Shown here: in pieces, positions 1-6,181 of the stretch
Position numbering within the stretch: position 1 is the stretch's first letter
Layout of the letters: each line of letters starts with the position of its first letter
Assembly (NCBI GenBank): GCA_045627705.1
Contig: JAZQOE010000078.1
Coordinates: 1 to 10,255, forward strand
DNA: 10,255 nt
Direction of reading: 5' to 3'
Source: JBMNHG01 sp045627705
Lineage (GTDB): Bacteria > Verrucomicrobiota > Kiritimatiellia > RFP12 > JBMNHG01
Program-made: the position numbers and the translations under genes
The notes under the pieces: generated by a model
The model's input: the letters and a program-made list of their open reading frames with translations, nothing else
The model's database searches: none
Told to the model about the DNA's origin: nothing

Positions 1-113
1 TAGTCCATATATTATACGAAACGCCGCCGGCGATTGCAAGTGGGTCAAGAGCGAAAGACCCCAATGTAATCGGGGCCAGGTGTCAAACTGTCACAATGTG
101 CCGCGTAAACCTA
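1..113. other. Left-edge non-coding stretch
   Basis: No open frame here looks like a protein I recognise. Two short inverted repeats are visible: CGCC/GGCG near 22-32, and GGGTC (42-46) with GACCC (57-61) around a 10-nt loop. A perfect TTGACA hexamer lies on the minus strand at 81-86, but no -10-like hexamer follows at 16-18 nt, so I do not call a promoter from it. The stretch may be the downstream flank of a gene outside the window. Confidence 0.4.
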
Positions 114-142
114 TGGCCAATCAGCGAAGAGATACGGATAAT
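114..142 (+). promoter_or_regulatory. Candidate sigma70-type promoter for the 147-265 unit
   Basis: TGGCCA (114-119, 4 of 6 matches to TTGACA) and GATAAT (137-142, 5 of 6 to TATAAT) are separated by exactly 17 nt, which places the transcript start near A147-A149. The support is that a ribosome binding site, a start codon and a terminator-like hairpin follow within 120 nt on the same strand. Hexamers this good also occur by chance, and the -35 box is weak. Confidence 0.35.
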
Positions 143-148
143 ATTCAG

Positions 149-265
149 AAATCTAAAGGCGGAGATTGTTGATGGCTTATGTAGGACGGGTGTCTGAAAC
201 CGTCAACTTCCACCAGAAAGAAACATGTTGGGGTCCCTCGGCTTGTACCGGGGGACTTTTGTTTT
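149..265 (+). ncRNA. Candidate structured small RNA or leader ending in a terminator
   Basis: From the predicted start near 149 the RNA would be about 117 nt. It contains a 5-bp stem GACGG (185-189)/CCGTC (200-204) with a 10-nt loop, and then the 9-bp terminal hairpin at 233-256 followed by a U-rich run. It matches no riboswitch or housekeeping RNA consensus that I can recall; tmRNA, RNase P, SRP RNA and fluoride, THF or c-di-GMP aptamers were considered. It could be an independent small RNA or an attenuator leader for the gene whose remnant follows. The call rests on structure and spacing only. Confidence 0.25.
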
Positions 266-369
266 ATCGGGTGCCGTTCGCCGCAGTATTCGACGGTCGT
301 GCTGGAAACGGCGCAAACGTCGCCTGTCGAGGCCTTATCGAATCGCTTGCAGGAAATTTTGCAGGATGA
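172..369 (+). CDS. Possible small ORF or leader peptide, 65 aa, function unknown
   Basis: An ATG at 172 is preceded by GGAG (161-164) with a 7-nt spacer, so the start looks translatable. The frame runs 65 codons to TGA at 367-369. The product begins MAYVGRVSETVNFHQKET and has a short Cys/Trp/Gly-rich stretch (residues 19-28) but no membrane segment or domain I recognise. A strong terminator-like hairpin (233-256) falls inside the frame at about codons 21-28. This suggests that the RNA, or a short leader peptide controlling termination, matters more than a 65-residue protein. The frame is the same as that of the DUF4143 remnant that follows, separated by one TGA, but the sequence does not resemble the N-terminal part of that family. 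It could equally be a chance frame. Confidence 0.2.
   Translation: MAYVGRVSETVNFHQKETCWGPSACTGGLLFYRVPFAAVFDGRAGNGANVACRGLIESLAGNFAG
233..265 (+). terminator. Rho-independent terminator-like hairpin
   Basis: GTCCCTCGG (233-241) pairs with CCGGGGGAC (248-256) over 9 bp including one G-U pair, around the loop CTTGTA. The stem is followed directly by TTTTGTTTTA. GC-rich stem, short loop and U-rich tail are the standard features of intrinsic termination on the plus strand. It lies upstream of the DUF4143 remnant and would end either the candidate small RNA or a transcript entering from the left. Confidence 0.6.
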
Positions 370-411
370 TATGATCCTCACGTCTGGCAGATTTGGATTT
401 CAAATCGAAAA

Positions 412-600
412 TTGTCAGGCGTCATCTACCCGATCGAGGTCAAAAAGGATTCGTCCCCCAAGGCGAGCGATGCCGCGGCCTTCGCCGTGTTGGACAAGAT
501 CAAGGGGAAGTCGCGCGGACAAGGCGCGATCGTGTGCAACTGCGCCGCACCGCTGCACCTGAGGGACAATCTGCTGGCCCTGCCCGTCTGGTACCTGTAA
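412..600 (+). pseudogene. Remnant of the C-terminus of an ATPase with DUF4143 domain
   Basis: The frame 412-600 reads SGVIYPIEVKKDSSPKAS, continues through an AFAVLDKIKG segment, and ends LLALPVWYL then TAA. This matches the nuclease-like end of AAA_14/DUF4143 proteins: the PIEVKK strand (the E-x-K part of a PD-(D/E)xK-like core), the SPK..DA.AF helix, the 'GAIVC' strand, and the common 'PVWYL' tail. Intact members are usually about 400 residues; here about 60 remain. Upstream in this frame a TGA at 367-369 closes it. The preceding strand of the domain (…LADLDFKSKIV) seems to continue in another frame at about 384-416, suggesting a frameshift near 411-416. No ATPase part (Walker A/B) is present. 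I infer a decayed copy of a family that is often present in many copies per genome and mobile or defence associated. Confidence 0.6.
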
Positions 601-639
601 AGGCGTGCGCCAGGCTCCTTGTTCCCAGTGGGGAATTGC

Positions 640-2166
640 TCACTCGATCACGTTGAGCGTAAGGCCGGCGAGATCGAGCTCGCCGGCGAAGTCCGCGGCG
701 ATGCGGTAGGAAATGCGTTCGACGTTTCCAGCGATCGCCGGATTCTTCTTGTCCTGCGTCTTGTTCTTCTGTTTCCACGCAAGAGCTTCGTTGAGCGCAA
801 GGGGAATGGAAATCAGGGTTGTCTCGCTTCCATCGGCGCCGTGGGCGACGACGAATATCGTAGCGGTGCCCGAGAAGTCGCCGTTGCGCCGCGCAAACGA
901 ACCGACCTTCACGCGCTTGCCGCCCGCGAACCGGCCGACGATCCAATCCGGCGCCTCAAGCGAAATGGCGTGGCGGACAGTATGGCGTATCCGCAGGAAG
1001 CCGCCATGCCTGGGATCCGCCTGCGGCATCCCGACAGATTGTTCCGCGGGATTCTCCATCGTGTACCGCCAGCCATAGACTTGCGGATACGGCGCAAGAT
1101 CGAAGAACTTGAACGGCGGAAGAAGATTCCTGTCGGGATCGAACGCGGCATCCGCGACAAGCGGGTCGAGCGGCGCATCCGGGACGGAAACGCCATTCGC
1201 CAGTTGCGCCGCGGCCTGGGCCCGACGCGCCGAGACGCTGGCGTGGCGAAGGGCGGAAACCGCGCCCGCAACTGCGATGATCACGGCGAGGACAGCGAGG
1301 ATGATCGTCGTCTTCAAACGGCGGTTCGTGCGCTTCAGCGAATCGAGATCGGCATTGATGGTCGCATCCTGGACCATCGCGGATTCGTCGGTCGGCGGCG
1401 CGAAGCCAAGCGCCTCGCGGACGGCCTCGCGCGTGGGCACGGGATCGCGGCGCAGCATGGGCATCTTCGCGGGGTCGAGTCCGGCGGCCACGGTCGCCGC
1501 GGCGAGGGCGTCGTAGTCGAACGAGACGCGGCGGAAGCGCACGGTGCGCGTTTCGTCATCGTACAGGCAGTACGAGGCGCGCGGATCGCCATCGCGCGGA
1601 TCGCCCACGGAACCAGTGTTCACGATGAAGCGGCGTCCGTCATCGACCACGAAATCCTGCGGCGCGATCCAGCGCGCCGTGCCGCTTTCGCCAACGACGC
1701 AGATGCTTGGGATATGCGAGTGGCCGACAAAGATCAGCGGTGCGTCGGTGGCGCCCCACGCGCGCCTTGCCTCTTCCGCATCGACGATGTATGGAAACGC
1801 CTGCGGCTGGAATGGCGAACCATGGGCGCACAGGAATCCATGCGCGGAAATCGTGAGCGGGTTCGATCCAAGGAACTCGCGCCCGCGGGCGTTGATCCGC
1901 GAAGCGCTCCATTCGACCATTGACTTCGCGAAATCGTTGAAGTTCTCCGGCGACATCTTGCCCGAGATCGCGGCGTCGTGGTTGCCCATCACGAAGGCAT
2001 CCACATGGCGGTAAACGGACTCCAGGATCGCGGCCGGTTCGGGGCCGTAGCCCACGATGTCGCCGAGGCAGATGATCTTCCCCGCCTTGCACGACGCGAG
2101 GTCGGAAAGAACCGCCTTCCATGCGACGAGGTTCGAGTGGAGGTCCGATACTATCGCGTACAACAT
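640..2166 (-). CDS. Metallophosphoesterase fused through a membrane helix to a beta-rich outer domain
   Basis: The first ~215 of 508 residues are a calcineurin-like phosphoesterase of the Metallophos_2 (YfcE/ApaH-like) type, with the metal-binding motifs in order: D8-x-H10, G35-D36, G61-N-H-D64, H115 in AHG, and G148-H-S-H151, then NTGSVGDPRDGDPRASY at 183-199. The enzyme part lacks a signal peptide and should be cytoplasmic. A linker (about 220-284) leads to one hydrophobic helix at 285-306, and the last ~200 residues should then lie outside the membrane. That end has alternating strands resembling a jelly-roll or carbohydrate-binding fold, though I cannot name a family. The substrate is unknown; phosphoprotein, dinucleotide polyphosphate and cyclic nucleotide are all possible. 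The ATG at 2166 follows AAAGGGG (2176-2182) placed inside the end of the decarboxylase gene, and only 3 bp separate the two genes. It is the last gene of the block. Catalytic domain confident, C-terminal role unknown. Confidence 0.88.
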   Translation of the reverse strand: MLYAIVSDLHSNLVAWKAVLSDLASCKAGKIICLGDIVGYGPEPAAILESVYRHVDAFVMGNHDAAISGKMSPENFNDFAKSMVEWSASRINARGREFLGSNPLTISAHGFLCAHGSPFQPQAFPYIVDAEEARRAWGATDAPLIFVGHSHIPSICVVGESGTARWIAPQDFVVDDGRRFIVNTGSVGDPRDGDPRASYCLYDDETRTVRFRRVSFDYDALAAATVAAGLDPAKMPMLRRDPVPTREAVREALGFAPPTDESAMVQDATINADLDSLKRTNRRLKTTIILAVLAVIIAVAGAVSALRHASVSARRAQAAAQLANGVSVPDAPLDPLVADAAFDPDRNLLPPFKFFDLAPYPQVYGWRYTMENPAEQSVGMPQADPRHGGFLRIRHTVRHAISLEAPDWIVGRFAGGKRVKVGSFARRNGDFSGTATIFVVAHGADGSETTLISIPLALNEALAWKQKNKTQDKKNPAIAGNVERISYRIAADFAGELDLAGLTLNVIE

Positions 2167-2169
2167 GCG

Positions 2170-4401
2170 CTATTGCCCCTTTGGAGCGTCGGGCGGACGT
2201 ATTTCCAAGATATGCTCGACGCGCGATTCCTCGTCTTTGTTCAGCACTTCGACCAGCACCTTGCGTCCGCGCACGAACAACCCATGCACGGCCTTCGCGC
2301 CTTCGGTCGCTATCACGTCGCGGATGAGGTCGATCATCGGGCGCGTGATGCGGAGGCCTGGCAGGAAGACAGGGATGCCCGGCGGATACGGAACCAGCAG
2401 CTGCCCCGCTATGCGTCCTTCGCTGGAGTCGAGCGGGACGAGCTCGCCGTCGCAGAGCGCGGCGTCGCGCGGGAGCACCGACACCTGTTCGTTGATCGCC
2501 GCGGGAATCGATGGGATGCGGAACTCCTCCTCGGGCGCGCCGATGAGGTCGCGGTTCTGGCGGCATACGCGGAAGAGGTATTCGAAGTGCTCTTCGACCG
2601 TGCCGGCGGTAACGAGGAAAAGGATGGTGACGGGCGTCGCCTTCTCCCACTGGATCCGCGCGGAATGGAGCTGCTTCTCGAAGCGCACCCGCGCCTTTTC
2701 GTTGCGGAAGACGATTATCATCTTCAGCGGATCGTGCATGTAGCCATCGCCGTCGAACCGCGCGCCGTCGCCCGTTATCGAATCGAGGTCCGCGAAGCAT
2801 TCCGAAACGGGCCGCCCGCACTCGTCGGCCACGCGCTTCTTGAACGCCGCCACCCAGTGGAGACGCTCTTCGATGATGCGCAGTCCCTCGAGGCGCATCT
2901 GGATGCCGGCCACATCGAGCGTCGCGAGCATCGGATAGTGCGGCGAAGTCGAATGCCAATAGCGCAGGAACTCGTGGAGGTCATGCGAGAACTTTTCGTA
3001 GGAGCCGTGGCCGTGAAGGACGAAGCGCTTACGGAGCCAGCGGAACTGGCGCGAGGCGTCGGACTCGAGAAGCGCCTTGAAGCGCGTCGAGACATGGATC
3101 ATCGACGCCTGCGAAAACGCGGCGAGCGCCTTGTGGGTCGATTGCACCGCGAAGTGCGCGCCGGAGAGTTCGTTCACGGCGTTGTAGCGCACTTGCGAAT
3201 TGTCGGCGAGCGTGCGCGTGTAGAACGGATGGAAGTTCAGGTATGGCGCCCATGCCTCGTCGGCATAGAAGAGCAATCCCGCCTTCTCGCACATCCTGCC
3301 GATCTCCCACACGGGATAGAGGATTCCCTCGTAGGTGCAGGTCGTGATGATCAGCATGCGCGGACGCCGCGACGGCGGATATTGCCTGAACAGTTCCCCG
3401 CGCAGGTCTTCGAGCGGGATCGGGCCCCAGACGCCCAGGCGCGAGTTGTAGTGCGCGGGGAGGTAGCGCGGGATCGCGCCGGACATGACGACGGCGTGGT
3501 GGACCGACTTGTGGCAGTTGCGGTCGAGCAACACAACCTCGCCAGGACGGAGCAAAGTCATCAGCATCGCCTTGTTCGAGGTGCTTGTGCCGTTTGTCAC
3601 GAAGCACGTCTGCGCGGTGCCAAAGATTTCGGAGGCGAGGCGCTGCGATTCCGAAAGCGGCGACTGCGACTCGGGCGACGAAAGGTCGCCGAGGCGCTCG
3701 ACCGATACCGACAGATCAGCGCGGAAGCTGAGCGGGCCCATCGCCTCGCGCATGCCCTGGAGGAACGGCGACTGCTCGAGCGCCTTGCCGCCATTGTGCC
3801 CCGGCGTGTGCCAGTTCGTGCCGGCCTTGGTGCAAACGTACTCGCGGAGCGCGGTCCAGAAGCGCGGTTCCCAGAAGGAACTGAACAGATGCTGGATGCG
3901 CTTGCGGTAAAGGACGGGATTTTCAAGGACCGAACGGCTCTTCGCGATCCAGCGGCGCGCGGGCAGCCTGATACGCTTGTGCCCCGGGGTCGTAAGCACG
4001 ACCTTGGGGATCGCGGGGAAGTATGTGAGGAACCACTGGGTGAGCGAAAGGCCGTCGAGGGTGAACGAATCGATCGGGGCCAGCCCTGGTTCGCCCTGCC
4101 CGGAATCATCCGCGGGATCCGGGGCGATGGCGTCGTCGAGCAGGAAAAGGCAGCACTGCTTCGCCGCATCGGAGAGGAAGTGGCGGTCGTTCTTGACGTT
4201 GAACAAAAGCTCGTCCATCGCCTTGGGGGTATCGACGGAAACGAGCTTCAATCGCGGGAAATCGCGCGGTTCCGCGAATGCGAAGAACTCGCGGCAGACT
4301 GCGCGGAACGCATCGGAGAAACCATACTCCATGTCCGGCAGCAGACGGGCATCGTCGGGCGTTGGAGTATGCAGGTAAACGACGGTCAGCGGTTGAAGCA
4401 T
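2170..4401 (-). CDS. PLP-dependent Orn/Lys/Arg decarboxylase family protein
   Basis: This 743-residue protein is full length for the bacterial fold-type I basic amino-acid decarboxylases (about 710-760 aa; CadA, AdiA, SpeC family). Residues 1-150 form the receiver-like 'wing' domain. The PLP domain carries W197-HTPGHNGG (197-205), NGTSTSNKAM (270-279), DRNCHKSVHH (293-302), YADEAWAP (379-386; D381 should bind the pyridine nitrogen) and STHK with the Schiff-base lysine K424. The C-terminal domain has the typical PYPPGIP loop (671-677). It should release CO2 from ornithine, lysine or arginine in the cytoplasm, giving polyamine precursors or acid resistance; motifs alone do not settle which substrate. 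ATG 4401 is preceded by GGGG (4410-4413). That site sits in the 3' arm of a hairpin in the 35-bp gap after the GH13_18 gene. All key catalytic residues appear present. Confidence 0.92.
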   Translation of the reverse strand: MLQPLTVVYLHTPTPDDARLLPDMEYGFSDAFRAVCREFFAFAEPRDFPRLKLVSVDTPKAMDELLFNVKNDRHFLSDAAKQCCLFLLDDAIAPDPADDSGQGEPGLAPIDSFTLDGLSLTQWFLTYFPAIPKVVLTTPGHKRIRLPARRWIAKSRSVLENPVLYRKRIQHLFSSFWEPRFWTALREYVCTKAGTNWHTPGHNGGKALEQSPFLQGMREAMGPLSFRADLSVSVERLGDLSSPESQSPLSESQRLASEIFGTAQTCFVTNGTSTSNKAMLMTLLRPGEVVLLDRNCHKSVHHAVVMSGAIPRYLPAHYNSRLGVWGPIPLEDLRGELFRQYPPSRRPRMLIITTCTYEGILYPVWEIGRMCEKAGLLFYADEAWAPYLNFHPFYTRTLADNSQVRYNAVNELSGAHFAVQSTHKALAAFSQASMIHVSTRFKALLESDASRQFRWLRKRFVLHGHGSYEKFSHDLHEFLRYWHSTSPHYPMLATLDVAGIQMRLEGLRIIEERLHWVAAFKKRVADECGRPVSECFADLDSITGDGARFDGDGYMHDPLKMIIVFRNEKARVRFEKQLHSARIQWEKATPVTILFLVTAGTVEEHFEYLFRVCRQNRDLIGAPEEEFRIPSIPAAINEQVSVLPRDAALCDGELVPLDSSEGRIAGQLLVPYPPGIPVFLPGLRITRPMIDLIRDVIATEGAKAVHGLFVRGRKVLVEVLNKDEESRVEHILEIRPPDAPKGQ

Positions 4402-4409
4402 GGGCTTAT

Positions 4410-4429
4410 CCCCAAATGGAGTTTTGGAG
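4410..4429 (-). promoter_or_regulatory. Hairpin covering the decarboxylase ribosome binding site
   Basis: On the minus strand CTCCAAA (4429-4423) pairs with TTTGGGG (4416-4410) over 7 bp with one G-U, around the loop ACTCCA. The GGGG of the 3' arm is the only Shine-Dalgarno-like element before the ATG at 4401 (8-nt spacer), so folding would hide it. No U-run follows, so it is not a terminator. A role in translational control or coupling to the upstream gene is inference. Confidence 0.4.
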
Positions 4430-4436
4430 ATTATCG

Positions 4437-6167
4437 TTACTTGATGCTTTGGATGTCAACACCCGCCGCTTCGACCCACGTGATCCCATACGGAGGAAGA
4501 ACCACCCGGCCAACGCCGGACTCCCCCGAAAACAAATCGCGCCACTTGCCGGCAATGCCATCGAACGTGGCTGGACGATCCGTGAGATTGTGGAGGGCGA
4601 AGATAGTCTGGCCGCACTTTGAATCGCGCCGCACGGCGAACATCCCCTTCCCCGCATCCAGCACTTCCTGTGCGGAATCGGGATGGAAGGCGGGCTGCGC
4701 GGAACGGAGGCGGAGCAGGCGCGTGATCGCGCCGAAGACGATCGCGCGGAGCGACTGCGGGTCGCCGAGCTCCTTCGCCAGTTCGTCGGCGCGGAGTTGC
4801 GCGCGGTTGATGCTGCGCGCGCGCCCGGTGCGCTTGACGCCTTCGTAGTCGTTGCGCGAACCGAGCAGGCTGTGGATGTAGATGCCGGGCATGCCCATAA
4901 GGCACATCGGGATCGCCTGCGAAACGATAAAGCGCGCGACCTGCGTGGAAAGCGGCTCGTCGGCGTTTGGATCATTCACGGCGTCGAAGTAATTCAGGTT
5001 GAGCTCGTATGGAGAGATGGAACCATCGGCGTTGCGCTTGCCTGTCACATCGCCGCCGTGGCGGCTCGCCATCGCGACCATCTCCATGCGCGTCGGCTCA
5101 TCGAGCAATCCCTCGGTCGGACGCATTCCAATGCCGTCGTGAGTCGCCGTGATGTTGAGGTATGTCGCACGCGGGCCGATCCACTTGATGCCCGATGCCC
5201 AATCCGTAAGCACGCCGCCGTCGCCCGAGCGAAGCGCATGGACGATCAACGGCGCCAGGGCGAAGTTGTAGATCATCTGCGCTTCGTCGCCATGGTCGCC
5301 AAAGTAAACGACGTTTTCCTTGTGCGGCACATTCGTCTCGGTGAGGAGCAGTACATGCGGGGCGGCGGCGTCGAGCACGTCGCGCAGGAGCTTGATCAGC
5401 TCGTGCGTCTGCGGCAGATGCGCGCATGACGTGCCGAGTTCCTTCCAGAGATAGGGGATTGCATCGAGGCGGATCATGGCGGCGCCGCGGGCGGCGTAGC
5501 CGAGCACGACGTCGAGGATCTCGAGCAGCACCTCCGGATTGTGGTAGTTCAAGTCGAGCTGGTCGCGGCTGAAGGTCGTCCAGAGATAGCGGGTGCGACC
5601 GGCCGCATCGACATAGTCGTGGAGCAGCGGAAGGTTGCGCGTGCGGAGGACTGACGAAGTGTCCGTATCCTTCGGCAGCTCGATGCAGAAGTCCTTGTAG
5701 CGCGGATCGCCGGCCAGGTCGCCCTTCACGTATGCGCTCGAGGCGGAGACATGGTTGATAACGCCGTCGAAGACGATGCGACGCGATTGCGCCATGGATT
5801 CGATGTCAGCCCAGGTGCCGAGGTCGGCGCGTACCGCGCGGAAGTCGGAAACCGCGAAACCGTCGTCGGACGTAAACGGGTAGAACGGCAGCAAGTGCAC
5901 GAAAGGCAGGAGGTCTGGCGCGCGAGAATCGAGGAACTCGCGAAGGGTCGCGAGCGGCGTCCCGCCTGAACCCTCGGCGGGAAGGATTGAATCGCCGTAG
6001 GTAATGAGCAGCGACGACGACGCATCCCAGCCCTGCTTGCGCGGCGCGATCTTTCCGCTCCAACCGTCGATCAGCGCGACCACGTGCGGAAGAAGCGTCG
6101 CGGTCGTTTCGGCGCCATACACCTTTTCAAGGCGCGCCTTGATCCTGGCTTCGTTTTCGGCCTTCAT
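4437..6167 (-). CDS. GH13 subfamily 18 phosphorylase, probably glucosylglycerate phosphorylase-like
   Basis: A 576-residue protein of the sucrose phosphorylase group (GH13_18), without signal peptide and so cytoplasmic. Motifs in order along the barrel: LLPFYPFTSDDGF (92-104), FDGVINHVSASS (133-144), MIRLDAIPYLWKELGT (231-246) with the nucleophile D235, LLTETNVPHKENV (274-286) with the acid/base E277, and ATHDGIGMRPTEGLL (341-355) with the third catalytic Asp D344. These enzymes cleave an alpha-glucoside with phosphate to give alpha-glucose 1-phosphate by double displacement. The acceptor loop 'HDGIGMRPTEGLL' and the 'TETNVPHKENVVYFGDHGDEAQMIY' type region resemble glucosylglycerate phosphorylase (E. 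coli YcjM type) more than true sucrose phosphorylase, whose loop usually differs after HDGIG. Sucrose 6'-phosphate phosphorylase remains possible. The start ATG 6167 has AAGGAG (6174-6179) 6 nt upstream, and 14 bp separate it from the ADP-ribosylglycohydrolase gene. Confidence 0.88.
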   Translation of the reverse strand: MKAENEARIKARLEKVYGAETTATLLPHVVALIDGWSGKIAPRKQGWDASSSLLITYGDSILPAEGSGGTPLATLREFLDSRAPDLLPFVHLLPFYPFTSDDGFAVSDFRAVRADLGTWADIESMAQSRRIVFDGVINHVSASSAYVKGDLAGDPRYKDFCIELPKDTDTSSVLRTRNLPLLHDYVDAAGRTRYLWTTFSRDQLDLNYHNPEVLLEILDVVLGYAARGAAMIRLDAIPYLWKELGTSCAHLPQTHELIKLLRDVLDAAAPHVLLLTETNVPHKENVVYFGDHGDEAQMIYNFALAPLIVHALRSGDGGVLTDWASGIKWIGPRATYLNITATHDGIGMRPTEGLLDEPTRMEMVAMASRHGGDVTGKRNADGSISPYELNLNYFDAVNDPNADEPLSTQVARFIVSQAIPMCLMGMPGIYIHSLLGSRNDYEGVKRTGRARSINRAQLRADELAKELGDPQSLRAIVFGAITRLLRLRSAQPAFHPDSAQEVLDAGKGMFAVRRDSKCGQTIFALHNLTDRPATFDGIAGKWRDLFSGESGVGRVVLPPYGITWVEAAGVDIQSIK

Positions 6168-6181
6168 GAATCACTCCTTGA

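Noticed and set aside
58..86. TTGACA on the minus strand as a leftward promoter
   Set aside because: The -35 hexamer is perfect, but the sequence 16-18 nt further is G-rich (TGGGGT, TTGGGG) with no -10 resemblance.
622..635. Small inverted repeat TTCCC/GGGAA between the remnant and the phosphoesterase stop, as a terminator
   Set aside because: The stem is only 5 bp and neither strand has a following T-run; not enough to call termination of the six-gene block.
619..1923. A 434-codon plus-strand frame over the metallophosphoesterase
   Set aside because: Low-complexity Arg-rich product with no recognisable fold; the opposite strand encodes all phosphoesterase motifs.
1978..4848. A 956-codon open frame on the plus strand
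   Set aside because: It is antisense to the decarboxylase and parts of its neighbours. Its product is Arg/Glu/Ala/His-rich with no motifs, as expected for the mirror frame of GC-rich genes, while the minus-strand frames carry full catalytic motif sets.
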